Below the pieces are notes generated by a model that worked only from the letters and a program-made list of their open reading frames with translations, searched no databases and was not told where the DNA came from. From contig OU964918.1 of assembly GCA_918807975.1 (NCBI GenBank), positions 41,710,477 through 41,774,476 of the forward strand: DNA of 64,000 nt, in the 5' to 3' direction. Each line of letters begins with the position of its first letter. Positions within the stretch are counted from its first letter, which is position 1. Positions 34,790 through 46,274 of the stretch are shown piece by piece. Source of the DNA: Aplidium turbinatum (Eukaryota > Chordata > Ascidiacea > Aplousobranchia > Polyclinidae). A program made the translations under genes and the position numbers.

Positions 34790-35219
34790 CATGCCCCCGG
34801 ACCCCCCTAGATTACGCGTGCCTTCGGCACGCTCTAACCCCCCACCACTTTCATTGCTTCCCTTGCTCAACCCACCAGGATACGCCACTGCACATCAAGT
34901 GGCGATGGCTTAAATCAAACACTTTGTTGTTCTCTTTAGATCATCAAATATTTGGCCCCCCCCAAATTTTTTTCCTGGCTACGCCACTGATTCACAGCAT
35001 GCTCATGGTTGCTTGTTAATTCAACTACCCATATAGCCTACTTGCTTTAGCCTACGTCTAACCTACTGCAAAAGCTTTGTTAAGAAAAACAGCTTACTGG
35101 TAACTTTTCGACTGTCTTTCCAAACAAGTATTCTTTTAAATATGCTCTACGTAACATTTGCTAACTGTCCTCTGTAGCTCATTGCACCAGCTGCACTGCA
35201 AAACTTTCTACGATTTTAA

Positions 35220-36060
35220 AAAGAACCACATGTTTAACCGTATCTGTCACTGCTTCCTTTTGGCAGCAAGAGTTACTGGCCGAGACCATCAGGTCTACGT
35301 CTCTCTTATTGCTAATTACTCCGTCGGCTTATATCAAATAGCCTAACACCGGGAAAAAGTATGCCGTTGGTCAAAAGCCTTATCTATCACTTCAATCAAT
35401 TTATTTCGCAAAATATATTCGTGATTGTGTATTTTAGGTAGAAAAGGTGATAAAGACTAGGTTTTAGACCTATTTTCGCCATTTCTTGGTCAAATTTTTC
35501 AGTTGACATTTCATTTTGAAAGTCTTTTTGTATTGAACACAGAATTTTATCAATTTCGTTTTTCCGTTTCTGTGCAAACAGTATTCCATGCACTTTTTGC
35601 ACTACAAAGCAATTTGCGCAAATAATGAATTACCTTCCTAATTATTGTCTGCCAGCAAAGAATGACTCATATTGCGTCAGAGACCGACTCCCTACCCAGA
35701 CAGCAAAATCGACGTTGAATCAATGTGAAAAGACGGATTTTGCTGCCCGGAATTTTAGCGCTGTCGCGTTTGACTGACAAGCACAAAATAAAACCGCACG
35801 CTAATAGTAAACTGTCAATCAAGCTATTGAATAAACCCAAAATTTTCCTGCATTTCATAACTGGCTGTGACAAAAGGTTTATTGTGAACTTCACAATTAT
35901 CCGATACCAACATATTCGGGATTAAAATTTGGGGCAAGAAAAAAAAGTAAAAGTCAAGAAATCTCAGGTTTCTAGCGTCACTGCTTCTATGTGAAATTGC
36001 TGAATTAGCAGAGGGCGAGACCATAAGGTCTACGCCAGTGACAGATATGGTTAAAGCACT
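35220..36060. repeat. Possible inverted-repeat element
   Basis: TTTAACCGTATCTGTCACTG at about 35233 has its inverse CAGTGACAGATATGGTTAAA at about 36034, and a second paired segment follows inward (GAGACCATCAGGTCTACG and CGAGACCATAAGGTCTACG in related orientation). The interior is not recognised. A separate short hairpin is CAGCAAAATC at about 35702 with GATTTTGCTG at about 35743. The rest of 34998-37000 shows no gene. Confidence 0.4.
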
Positions 36061-36779
36061 ATAAACTACCGCCCTGGTAGTGTCATGAGAATAAGGTAGC
36101 TTAATCGCTGCGAGCCTTCATATCCCCTTCTCTAGATATCCCTGCTACAACACCAATCAAACAAGAAGATAAAAATGTTGTCAACATGCCATATGATTTT
36201 AGGCAGCTCATCAAAGATGTCATTCGCCGTAAGACTAGCGAGCACAATATGATCTACAAATACATTCATAGGTTCGCTTCCGTTAAGACTGGTACGAAGA
36301 TGAATATGAAAGTGGATACGCGGCTCAACGTGGTCGACTCATCAAAAATTATAGATATAGCCTACTTTTACTGAGTAACCAGGGCAAAGCATAATAACAG
36401 CATAAAATATTTGAGCTTCCGGAACGTCGTTCCGGACAGTCAACTGTTTGATCAAGCTTAAAGGTAAAAGGTTTTGAGTTGTTCATCATTTGTATAAGTT
36501 AGTTTAGGTTAGATAAATAAATTTCAACTAGTTGAGAATCTAACTCTGGTTATTGTTCTGTTTGTAAAATAATGCATTGTGAGAAGCTTATCTTTGGACT
36601 GAAGAAGCTTCTTTTCAAGCTTAAACCTGTTAGTTTCGTATAGTCTACTTGTGGAGTTCTCTCATGATCAACACTTTGAATAACGCAACAAAGCTAATCA
36701 ACTCTAGCCTATATTTTTCGTTTTTTACTCCTATAAATTTTGAGAAATTCGCTTTTTTCTCTTCGTTTTTCTAAATTTA

Positions 36780-36955
36780 AAATTTTTTCTAAGGTGTTGC
36801 GATCGTAGGCCTACCACATGAAACGGATTAACCTGTTTCGGTATGTCAAGCACGTTATAACGTTCGCTTTTCGTCGCTTCTATCTTTTTCTGCACCTAAG
36901 GTATGCATGTTGTTTTTCTTTGTAATGGTCAAAACTAAAAACAAACTGAACTGGC
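36780..36955. repeat. Second copy of the repeat at 1738-2000
   Basis: It shares AAGGTGTTGCGA, GTTCGCTTTTCGTCGCTTCT, TTTTTCTGCACC and ATGGTCAAAACTAAAAACAA with 1738-2000, in the same order and strand. It is a single, shorter unit. Function unknown. Confidence 0.55.
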
Positions 36956-37000
36956 TTGAAACCACTCACGCACATGTTCTGTCAACGGTGTCGTTGTCTG

Positions 37001-38859
37001 CAGTGCAGGATTAAGGTGGATGCTATTGATGCTGCAGCATTAGGCCCATTCCTGAAATAGGCCCAGACGAAAACAGACGTGAATTTTCCGGACGCTGAAC
37101 AGTTTTCCTTTGCTTAATTAACCCACAAATAATTCTTATTATGAAATTTGTAGTCCGACTTTCGCACGCCTAGGCACAGTGTTACGCCTAGGCACGTAAG
37201 ATAAAGCAAGATTTTGGCATAGACTACTTATTTAAGATGAAAAATTATAACACTTTTCGAGCTGTTTCAGGGCCCTTCATTACTTCAGCCGCAGATAAGA
37301 TGCACGGCTTTATTAACTCTTCCCCAATCGTGTATGCTTTTTTTGGTTTTAACTATTCGTAGAGAAACTAGATAGGATTCATGAAGAAAGGATTTTTCGG
37401 TAGTCGTCATCTTTTCATTTGCTTTTTTTAATCGTTCATATCAGAGAATATTCGTCCAAAATATTCAAGTGGCTTGCCTTCAAGATTGTTGTGCTTTGAA
37501 TGAAAGTGACGAACAACTTTAGAAGGTTTCATAACGTCATTTGGCAGAATTTGGGAGCACACCAAACATTAGGGCCGTGACGATTGTTCACTACCCAGAA
37601 CTATTGTAAAACCAAGCTCCAAGTATTTTTATTGTATTGCCTGACAAATTCCCCTTTTCGTTTCTTACTTCCCTCTGTGACACTCAACTTATCTGCATAT
37701 GCCCTTTTCGTAGTTTACATTTGCACCTACTGATACTTGGTTCATTTCCATTTTGAGAATTATTTGTTTCAGAAGTCTTAGTTTTTTCGAATCACTGGTC
37801 GACACGATTCAATTTGCACGGGACAGATTTGACGTGTATGAGCAGATGGCGATCGAAAAGGTTCCTCACGGCGAATACAAGGCTGAAGAACGTCGAGGCC
37901 GTAAGCGAAAGCGAATGCCTGATGAAGGAGCTGCAAACGAAGAAAACCTCACCCCTAAGGAAACATTCAAAACCCATATATATCTGGTCATGATCGACAG
38001 ATTGTTAGCTGAACTGGAAAAGCAAATGAAGGCGTATGAGGATATATCTACAACATTCGGATTTCTTTCGGAGCTAACGTCATTGAGCATAAAGCAGATC
38101 GAGAATAAAGCTCAAAATCTCGTTTCCTCGTATCCAGATGACTTGGAAGACACGCTGGTGGCTGAGCTCATACAGTTTGCTGTATTTATGCGCACCCAGA
38201 AATCGGTGAGTGTGAACGAGTCAGCAGAGCTTACCATGTACAAGCTTTTGTCGTCGTTGAACCTTTCTCAAACATTTCCAAACGTCGAGATTGCTTTGCG
38301 CATCTATCTGTGCTTGATGGTGTCTAATGCCTCCGGCGAGCGGAGCTTCTCAAAACTGGGAATAGTCAAAGGAGAGCTGCGGTCCTCGATGAGGGAGGAA
38401 AGGCTAAACATGCTGGCGCTTATGAGCATTGAACATGAGGTGCTGAGCAGCCTTGACTGCACTGACATGATCGAAGATTTCGCGCTTGCTAAGGCTCGAA
38501 AAACAGTAGTATAAGTAAGCAGCACTAGCGCAGCATTGACAATATGCCAACGTTAAGTTGATCTGGATTAGCCTTTTCTTCATTAACTCCGCTTTTCAGG
38601 CAATATTGGTATTGAATTGTGTTGGTGTTACATAGCCTGATGTTACTCTCGAGTTTTTACGATAACACGTCGTTATTATTGTTAATGTTCATTAAAATTT
38701 GGCTGACTGCGTCGAAAGCAATAAAGGCTCTTTGGTCGGTCTGATTACGCGTGTACGGTGGAGTCAGAGTGTCGAATGCATATGTACCAATGCCTAGAAA
38801 AAATAGGCCTGTTTTTGCGCTGCAGCATCAGGCCCAGTTTCGTCTTAATCCGGCCCTGG
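37001..38859 (+). mobile_element. hAT element (1.86 kb), internally deleted
   Basis: The left end CAGTGCAGGATTAAGG and the right end CTTAATCCGGCCCTG are inverse with few changes; the 8-bp GTTGTCTG is at 36993-37000 and 38860-38867. GCTGCAGCAT..AGGCCCA boxes are mirrored in both subterminal regions. The only coding segment is the transposase C-terminus at 37753-38514, so the element cannot make a full transposase. Confidence 0.92.
37753..38514 (+). pseudogene. hAT transposase, C-terminal part (253 codons open)
   Basis: The reading frame holds a basic segment (ERRGRKRKRMPDEGA) followed by the hATC dimerisation domain: LRIYLCLMVSNASGERSFSK, then LRSSMREERLNMLALMSIEH and the terminal DFALAKARKTV. 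This form matches the DUF4371/ZMYM1-like branch of hAT transposases, also present at 50141-52667. The N-terminal zinc finger and most of the catalytic domain are absent. Hence a truncated transposase, although the remaining 253 codons have no stop. Whether the first ATG is used is unknown. Confidence 0.85.
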
Positions 38860-38867
38860 TTGTCTGT

Positions 38868-40531
38868 GAATATTTTTTTATCCTCCGGCATGACAGAATG
38901 GAGCTGTCATCGGAGGTTTAATCGACTAACTTATTTGAAAAAAAAATGAATACCTTCCCACTACTATTGCTTTGTTTACATATAGCCTACGCAGACAAAA
39001 CAGTAAAAGAGCCAATTTAGCAATTTTCGACAACAATATTGTCATTTGATGACCAGTGCGCGCGCTTAGACCAATATTCTGTAAAAAAAATGTCAATACT
39101 AAATGTTATTAGTCCTAATGCTGCGACTATTTTGCACTGTGAATAAACACAGGACAGCGATTGACTGTGTAGGCTAATAAATCTTAATTGTTGGCACATG
39201 AAGTTTTGTAAAAGCCCGAGTGCGATTTTCAAAAACACGCGTGCCACGTGTTGGACAACACAAATTTTGTTTAGGAAACTATTATCTACGGAACTTCTTC
39301 TAACTTACTTTTGAGTAAAACAGGATTGTTCAGATTTATTGCCTACTAAAGAAATAGGTTATTAGCCTAAATATTCGTCGGCTGCAGAGACAGTGATTTT
39401 GCAGTGGTTCTAGTTTTTTTTTTTTTTTTATTGAACTCCAGATGACAGCAGAACCGCTGCTGATGTAGCCTAACTACGCTCCGATGACACAGAGGTAACG
39501 AAACAAGACTCGAGGAATTTCTCTATTTGTGAGTTCGAATTGCAAAATTTAGAACATCTTTATTGGCGTTTTTTCGTTAAAAAAAGATTTTGCACAAGGT
39601 TGAAAACAATGAATATTCATCACCGGTCCCAACACTTTCATGACGTTGTCTGAATGACAAACAGTAAACAAAGTAATGCACTCATGAAATATCAGTACTT
39701 GAGAAACATTGAAAAACGAAGCAAAGTTACAAATAAGCTAATGTTAACTCCACCTATCTACCATTAGCCTATAAAATGAGCACCGGCATGAAATTGCAGA
39801 TGAAACTATTCCATGAACATTGTTGAAGTTTTTAAAATACAAAGTGATATGATCACCGTGTCTGATTACCAGAAACAAAACTAAAACAAAAATCGTTAAG
39901 CACTCACAGCTTCTTTAAAGGTCAACTAAATATATATAAACAACAGCATCTTCGTACAATGAAATCGACGTTCTGCTTGTCAAACCATAAACTTCAATGG
40001 TATTGGTTAGTAAATAGGCGATGCGCGCGTTTCAATCATTACTGTATCCGAACATTGTTAATTAATTCGTTCAAACCCACCCCAAAAAAGATACATTTAT
40101 GAAACTTCATTGAGCACGATGTGATTAAAACGTTGTAATAGCATTAAAAACCCTTTAAGGGGGCGATTGCTCCCTCGAGCACTTCCCTTGGTTACGACCC
40201 TGACTAGTGAGACTTAGTACAATGAGGCGAACAACTTCTCTTGAAACTGATCATACAGGACTTCATTCGTACAGCATTGAGAAAAATATAGTAGTGACAG
40301 TAGGGTGTTTCATTTTCGATTTTCAAAATACCTGACACCAATGCGATCGGGAGTTTTGCGTAAAAACTCGACACCACATATTTATTATTCATAGTCATAA
40401 ATAACAAAAATTGGTGTTAAAATTCGCAAAATAGGCTAGTTGTATGACTACACTTTTAGACGTAGCCTATCTGCAGCAGAAAATAAGTTTCAAAGAAGCT
40501 GGTGTTTCGACTAATTTAAAATTTTGCTATG
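38868..40531. other. No gene seen
   Basis: AT-rich sequence with a T-run at about 39415-39430. GGGGGCGATTGCTCC..CTTGGTTACGACCCTG at about 40157-40202 looks like a hAT terminus (inverse of CAGGGTCGTAACC), but no partner end was found. Confidence 0.35.
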
Positions 40532-40539
40532 GTCTAGGT

Positions 40540-41701
40540 CAGTGCTCTTCAACCGGTGTGCACAGTGCACCCTAGGGTGCACCAAAATATGCATGGGGTG
40601 CACCAGTACGAAAAGGTATACACGGGTGCATCACAAACTTGTCACACTAAACAGATACTTTTTACAAAAACTTTCTGTGAGCAAAAATGAACCATTAATA
40701 TTTGACTTTCAGGATATTAGAAAAAAGATGTAGGTTTCAAGTCATTTTGCAGCAACTGAAGGACTATCAGCGGTCGGCAACCTGCTGCTCCGGAGCCGTA
40801 TGCGGCTCTTTTATCTCTGCGCTCTAGCTCACGTGATACTTTTTTGTGCTAGTTTGTGTCACAATTAAACCATTGTGGTGCAATAATCAAAAACCGAATA
40901 GTTGCGAATAGGAGACGCAACACTTTACCTTTGTAGCTACGGTTTGCTTTGCAGCTAGTAATGGTAATTTGTAGCTAGTCAGTATAGCTAAATATTGTAG
41001 TTAAATATTTAATTTCAGCATTACTTGAATAGATTTGTATTGATTAATCATAAATAATAGCTAAATACAAGAAGAGAATAACTCGAACAAAAGGCTTTCC
41101 TGTAAGCGTTAGGTTTTTGCTGTAAGCAGTCAATTTTATGGTGCGGCTCAGAGGAGGTTTTTGCTGTAAGCAGTCAATTAGATGGTGCGGCTCAGAGCAG
41201 GTTTTAGTTTGATGGAGACGAGACCAAATGGCTCTTTCAATGCCAAAGGTTGCCGACCCGTGGACTATATTGACTGTGTATTTATAGACCGCAATGCTAC
41301 TACAACCCTCTGTATTTTTTTAAATGTTGATGTCTAGTTTGATTTTTGTTTTTTATGTATAATATTATTATTTAGTTAACTATTTTGTCTGTGATGTCTC
41401 TATTCAAATATTTTACGAAAACTTCAACTTCTGTATCAACGAGCGAGGGTAGTGTCTTTCAGCAAAACGAAGGCAGTGCAAGGCATGATGATAGCCAAAG
41501 CTGTGCAACGGAAACTGAAACTCCTCTGACGTCGATTGCTTGCAAAGTTGTTAGTTAATAATGTGCAACAACAAAACAGTCATTAAATAATGATTTTTTA
41601 TATCGCTTTTACCTCAGTTTACCTTTTAAGTAAACAGGGTGCATGAGTTCGTCACAACAACTTTAAGGGTTCACCAAACCAAAAAAGGTTGAAGAGCACT
41701 G
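40540..41701. mobile_element. Outer hAT element hosting a second hAT
   Basis: Ends CAGTGCTCTTCAACCGGTG and the inverse GGTTGAAGAGCACTG; 8-bp duplication GTCTAGGT at 40532-40539 and 41702-41709. Subterminal GGGTGCACCA-type motifs are inverse. A stretch near 41395-41550 (SLFKYFTKTSTSVST-like reading) may be a transposase N-terminus remnant. The nested element is at 40768-41261. Confidence 0.9.
40768..41261. mobile_element. Inner hAT MITE (494 bp)
   Basis: Starts CAGCGGTCGGCAACCTGC and ends GGTTGCCGACCCGT; the 7-bp GGACTAT (possibly 8 bp eroded) is on both sides (40761-40767 and 41262-41268). A ~48-bp unit containing GGTTTTTGCTGTAAGCAGTC and GGTGCGGCTCAGAG is duplicated in tandem at about 41110-41205. 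GCGGCTCTTT and its relatives mark both subterminal regions. Confidence 0.85.
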
Positions 41702-41709
41702 GTCTAGGT

Positions 41710-43000
41710 AGCCTATTTACAGAATTCTATGTGCAATAGGTTTGAGATGTGATAACAACTCACTGCAGGTTTTTAAGAGGCTTAATATTCTAGCTGTTAA
41801 TGCTGACATGATAGGTCAATGGCGGGCAAACTGAAACTTTTCGACATATGTTTGTGGCTCTTAACTGATGAGTAGGCTAGGAGTAGTAAAAGTTATATAT
41901 CCTTTGGTGGTACAGAAAGTTGAGAAACTGGAAACAGTGAAAGAACTACGATGTCATGAGCTCTAATTATGAAGTCATACTTTCCGTTTAAGCCATAAAA
42001 TATGACTTCTAGTTTTTACTTTAAAATGCGAAGGTTGAACCCTGTCTCTAGTAATTTCGTAGATGTAGTGTAAGCAGCTCCTGTAGACTTTAAATTTAAT
42101 AATTTGTGAATGAGGCAGTGAGAGTTCTTATGCTGAATTTCACAATTTAGTCCTTGCTGTTTGATGTCAATTTGACATCATCTTGACACATTATTTTGTA
42201 ATACAATCTGGTCTTGAAATATTATAAACACTTGCAGGAAGTCAGACCATACAGTCGGACTTAGTCACATCAGAGTTATGCCTTCTATGGTCAGCCAGCG
42301 CTGAGATTTCAACATTCCAGTTCCTTCATGTATTCCTTAACTTTTAATTCTGAATCGATTAATCAATAACAATTGGAGAAGGTACGCAACACTCAGCTTG
42401 TGGATTTGTGGATTATTTGGACTAGTTAGGAAATATAAACACAAGAGGGCTAATACTTCTTGACTGGATGATCATGACCTCATTCCAATAAATTCGTGTT
42501 TCCAACATCGGCATAACAAAACAAAAGACTGTATCTTTGTCAGTGTCGACCGTTAAACCTAAAGTACCACCACAAATTGTATGGAGTCGTAATTGGTAGG
42601 CGTTGTGCTCTTTGTTGTAGTCACCATTCTTTCCCTGCACCAGCTCAGTGGCCGAGTGATTTTGCCTTTGGTAGATTTGAGATCGATGCCAAGTCGGGTC
42701 AAACCGAAGACTTCAAACACGGTACCGATTGTGTTCTTTCTTGTATAACTCAGTGAGAATAAGTCGGGTAATAATGTAATGACATCGTAAATCTGATATA
42801 GGATTAAAAATGAGCCCTGTCTCTATAAGACCGTAGCTGTTGTAGAGCGACAACAAATAAAACCATAAAATTATTATTCTTTCTCTGCACTTAGTAGGCT
42901 ACAGATTCAACCAATCACACATTATATATGTTCTATTTTTGTTAACATGGTGATTGGTGGCCAGCGAAACCTGTAAGTTAAAAGTATATTGCTTAAAAAG
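41710..43000. other. No gene seen
   Basis: AT-rich sequence. CTCAGTGGCCGAGTG at about 42645 with GATCGATGCC about 45 bases on has a faint tRNA-box look and could be a very old SINE. Nothing else could be supported. Confidence 0.3.
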
Positions 43001-43002
43001 AT

Positions 43003-44050
43003 GGCAGATACTAGCTTTAGAGCGCCCTGTCCATTACACTTACGTGATCCTAATTTATCAGAAGCATACAGAAGGTGGAGGCAGCATATAAAAGTTTATT
43101 TAAATGCAAGTGGAGCTTACGAAAGTGCAGACAAAATAAAATCAGCCATCACACTTTAATGTGGAGGACAACTTATAGAATAATTCTTTCAGACAACAAG
43201 AGGTCAAGAACAAACTGTACGAGGTTTTGAAATAGATTGAAGAATATCGTCTTCCTGAACAGAACTCAGTCATGAAAAGTTATAGATTTTGGAAAGTGCA
43301 ATATCAAGAACCTTCGAGACATTCTTAACTGAACTCGGGCAACGAGTTGAAAGATAGCTCTTCAAAAATCCGAATCAATAAACCAAAAAGTAGCCACAGA
43401 ATCCAACAACATCAAAACCACAAGATACGTTTATCAAGAATTGTCCACAAAATGGAAAATCTCATCGTCGAAAGAACTGCCTTGCTTATGGAAAAAAGTG
43501 CTTGAAATGCAATAAGATGAATCACTTCAGTACAGTCTGTCGCAAAAGACCAACAACTACAAAGAGAAAAAAGGCCCCTGCTAAACTGATGACAACTTTT
43601 TATGTTATGCGTTACAGCACAATAACGAGACTCGCTTAAAGGCAAAAATAAACATTAATAGACAAGAGGTAAAATTCCACTTAGATAGGCTACTGGTGCT
43701 GATGTCAACATTATTCGTGAAGAAAATGTTCACAAATATCAAATATGCTCTTATCATGTGGAACTACCCAAGTAAAATCAATTGCTGAAACAGTTTTGGA
43801 TGTTGTGAATCCTAAAAATAATGAAGTTCACACATTACCATTTACTGTTGTAGAAAACAAGTTTGACTGTTGGCTAGGACTAAACTCTGTACGAGATATA
43901 GATCTTATTACATTAAACTTGATAACTTTATATCTCAAGTTAATGTTCGATATGCAGGTTGATAACCTACTGCATTCGGAAAAGTGAAGGTAGGAAGTGC
44001 ACTGAGTTATCAGATGGAAAATTTAAGTTCCAGAGAAAAACAGGGTAACA
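43003..44050 (+). mobile_element. Fossil Ty3-like gag/protease region
   Basis: The plus strand reads as the start of a retroelement gag (APCPLHLRDPNLSEAYRRW) and later a cysteine knuckle region (CPQNGKSHRRKNC, CLKCNKMNHFSTVC), followed by weak protease-like sequence with GADVNIIRE. The order gag, zinc knuckle, protease is that of Ty3/Gypsy elements. It is broken in several places and has no reverse transcriptase or LTRs in view, so it is an old fragment. Confidence 0.65.
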
Positions 44051-44164
44051 TTTCTGTTTTTATTTCCAACATCGCGAAGGCTTCATTTCGAATAACCACT
44101 GCCACTCGTACACAGTTTCCAAACTTATCTTTAGTTTCTTTAAATTACTTCTTTTAGGAATTAG

Positions 44165-44800
44165 TTGAAGCATTGGCTTATGCCCAGAAGGACCTCTTTT
44201 TTGACTTGTACATGAGTTTACAGGAAGGATATGCTCTTGAGGAGGCAACAACTTCACAGTTTCAATCAATTTTATGGCACAATAGCCGAAAACGACGACT
44301 AACCTCCTCAAACTATGAAAAAATTATTACGCACAAGACTAAGGCACCTAGTTAATTTTTAAACCAGCAAAGCTAGACCATGTTCCAGCTGTTCGCCATG
44401 GTTTGACAAAGAAGAAGCATGCAGTTTGGTTATATCGCTAAGAGATGGAAAAACAACAAAACAACAATGCAAAGATTTTTGACAGCGGCCTAATAGTCAA
44501 TCCTGGGTTAAATTGTTTTGGAGCTTCCCCAGATGGAAAAGTGTTTGACAAGTACAAAACCGGGAAAATTTTTGGACTCTTGGAAGTAAAGTGTCCATTT
44601 AAATATAGAAACAACTGTGTACAAGAAGCAGCTCTTAATGATAACTTTAGTCTCCATTTTGTTGATGATAAACTAAAACTGAAAAGTACGTACAACTATT
44701 TCTATCAAATTCAGGGGAAAATGGACCTCAGTGGTCTCCCTTGGTGTGACTTAACTGTCTATACCTCAAAGTCTTTATTTATTGAGCGAATACACTAATA
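44165..44800 (+). pseudogene. YqaJ-type nuclease relic
   Basis: Two plus-strand segments. 44173-44355 reads LEEATTSQFQSILWHNSRKR followed by RLTSSNYEKI, the usual YqaJ N-terminal motif (R..R.T.SN). 44445-44798 reads SGLIVNPGLNCFGASPDGKV, then GLLEVKCPFKYRN, matching the nuclease core (G.SPDG and (L)E.KCP with the catalytic Asp, Glu and Lys), and ends in YFYQIQGKMDLSG, the downstream Q motif. They are separated by a stop and a frame change, so the gene is dead. YqaJ/lambda-exonuclease-fold proteins of this kind are common in invertebrate genomes and usually accompany DNA transposons; which one here is not clear. Confidence 0.75.
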
Positions 44801-44809
44801 TGCCTCCAG

Positions 44810-45555
44810 CGCAACGGTGGCCATCTGGAGCATGTTTTATGAACTGCTGTATTACTACTGTGGATGTAGTATTACATTGTAGGCATGTTGTTTTTCAGAA
44901 TTGTTAACATCTCAGCTTTCCATTTCAGTTTAGTTTTTGTAACTATGTTGTTTGGTTCATGAAATAAAGCTATTTGAATGGGTTAAAAGTTTTGTGAGAC
45001 ACCCTGTATATAATAGCGAATACGAATTCGATATAATGTTCTGGACTGCAAAAATGGTACTTTCTCTTGCAAATTTTTATTTTAGTTTTACGTTACCATA
45101 TTTGGCTGAATAATTGTTTTTATGATGATAATGTGGTTATGTAACCTATCTGTGTTCATGACTTAAAAAGTGTAAGACTAGTCGTTGGACTTACAATAGT
45201 TGTTCTTTGTAAGGTCTTTTTTGACATTGACTATAGACGGACCTCACATAAATTAGAACATAAGAACTTCTCACTGTGCAGTACTGTAGTTTGTCTGGAC
45301 TTTCAGCGCAACGTTTCAACCCATCACGGTCTGTTGGTTCACCGTGGAAACCCTCTATTACTTGTAATTTTCGCTACAAAGCAAAAACGTGGTTCGTTCT
45401 TTTAAGATATACGAAGCTACAGAATGGACGTCTTATATTAGCTATCACAATTAAACCCGTTTCTTGTTGGCAATCCTGTACAGTATACAATATTCTCTTA
45501 ACAAATTAATGTGAAGCCTGTTCTAAAAGTCAGGTAGAAGACAGGTTGGGTAGCT
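44810..45555. other. No gene seen
   Basis: AT-rich sequence between the YqaJ relic and the pogo-like relic. GAGACACCCTGTATATA at about 44997 is a short box resembling transposon or TATA-like ends, but nothing pairs with it. Confidence 0.3.
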
Positions 45556-45569
45556 GTTAACATATAGCT

Positions 45570-46265
45570 GCTACCAAGAAATTATACACATCTCCAATCT
45601 CCCTGAGAACATAGAAGAGGAGTTGGCTAACCATGTCACTATGATGGAATTTCACTTTTATGGATTTACGCCAACAAATGTATGTGTTCTTGCGTTTAAA
45701 ATTGCAGAAGCAAACAATATCAGTACAAGTTTCAATAAAGAAAAAAAGATAACAGGCAAAGACTGGCTGAAATCTTTCCTAAGACATCCAGGGATTTCCA
45801 TGAGAACACAAATTTGCAAGTTTTTTGGCTTGCTTGAAGGGATAGGTGCAGAGAACAACGTCGATACAAATAAGATCTATAGCATCATGGAGGAGACTGG
45901 TATCGGTTTTGTCCAGAGAATGTCCAAAATTCTGGCAAAAAAAGTAATATCAGGTTGGGTCTATTACCAGCCAAGAAAGAGGACAAGCAATAATGGCGAT
46001 TAGCTGCATGAATGCTGCCGGATATACTTTGTGCCATCTGGCTTCATATTCCTTCGAGTGAGGAGGAATCTAGATTTAAAGACAGGATTTCCTACTAGAT
46101 CATTGTTTACATGCCAAGCAATAATAATGAGTTGGACATTTTTAAGAGGACAAACAATAACGGTGATTAGCTGCATGAATGCTGCCGGATATACTTTGTG
46201 TTGTGAGTGGTTGAAGCATGTAGCGCCCGCGGTTTTTCTTATGTTTCCTTGCGTCTTATTCCCGT
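45570..46265 (+). pseudogene. pogo/Tigger-like (CENP-B type) transposase relic
   Basis: 45623-46003 carries the CENP-B/Tc5 helix-turn-helix region (LAFKIAEANNISTSFNKEKK, KDWLKSFLRHPGISMRTQI) and the start of the DDE domain (DTNKIYSIMEETGIGFVQRM, where family members have NVDETG). After a stop the catalytic region continues as ISCMNAAGYTLC and, in another frame, FVPSGFIFLRVRRN (family: PP.FIFPR). A 57-bp segment coding RGQ..ISCMNAAGYTLC is present twice (about 45976-46033 and 46143-46200), a local duplication with 167-bp spacing. There are several stops and frame changes; inactive. Ends were not found. Confidence 0.8.
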
Positions 46266-46274
46266 TGTGAAACC

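Larger units (their letters stand above)
26436..34989. mobile_element. hAT MITE interrupted by the BEL/Pao element
   Basis: The left end CATAGGCGTAGCCAGG and the right end CCTGGCTACGCCACTG are inverse with two mismatches; the 8-bp ATTCACAG lies at 26428-26435 and 34990-34997. Subterminal runs GGGGGGGGC and GCCCCCCCC are also inverse. Without the BEL insertion (26941-34789 plus one 5-bp duplication) the MITE is about 700 bp. No transposase sequence is seen in its own portion. Confidence 0.9.

Noticed and set aside
42640-42760. An old SINE
   Set aside because: The A- and B-box resemblance is weak and no body similarity to either SINE family is visible.
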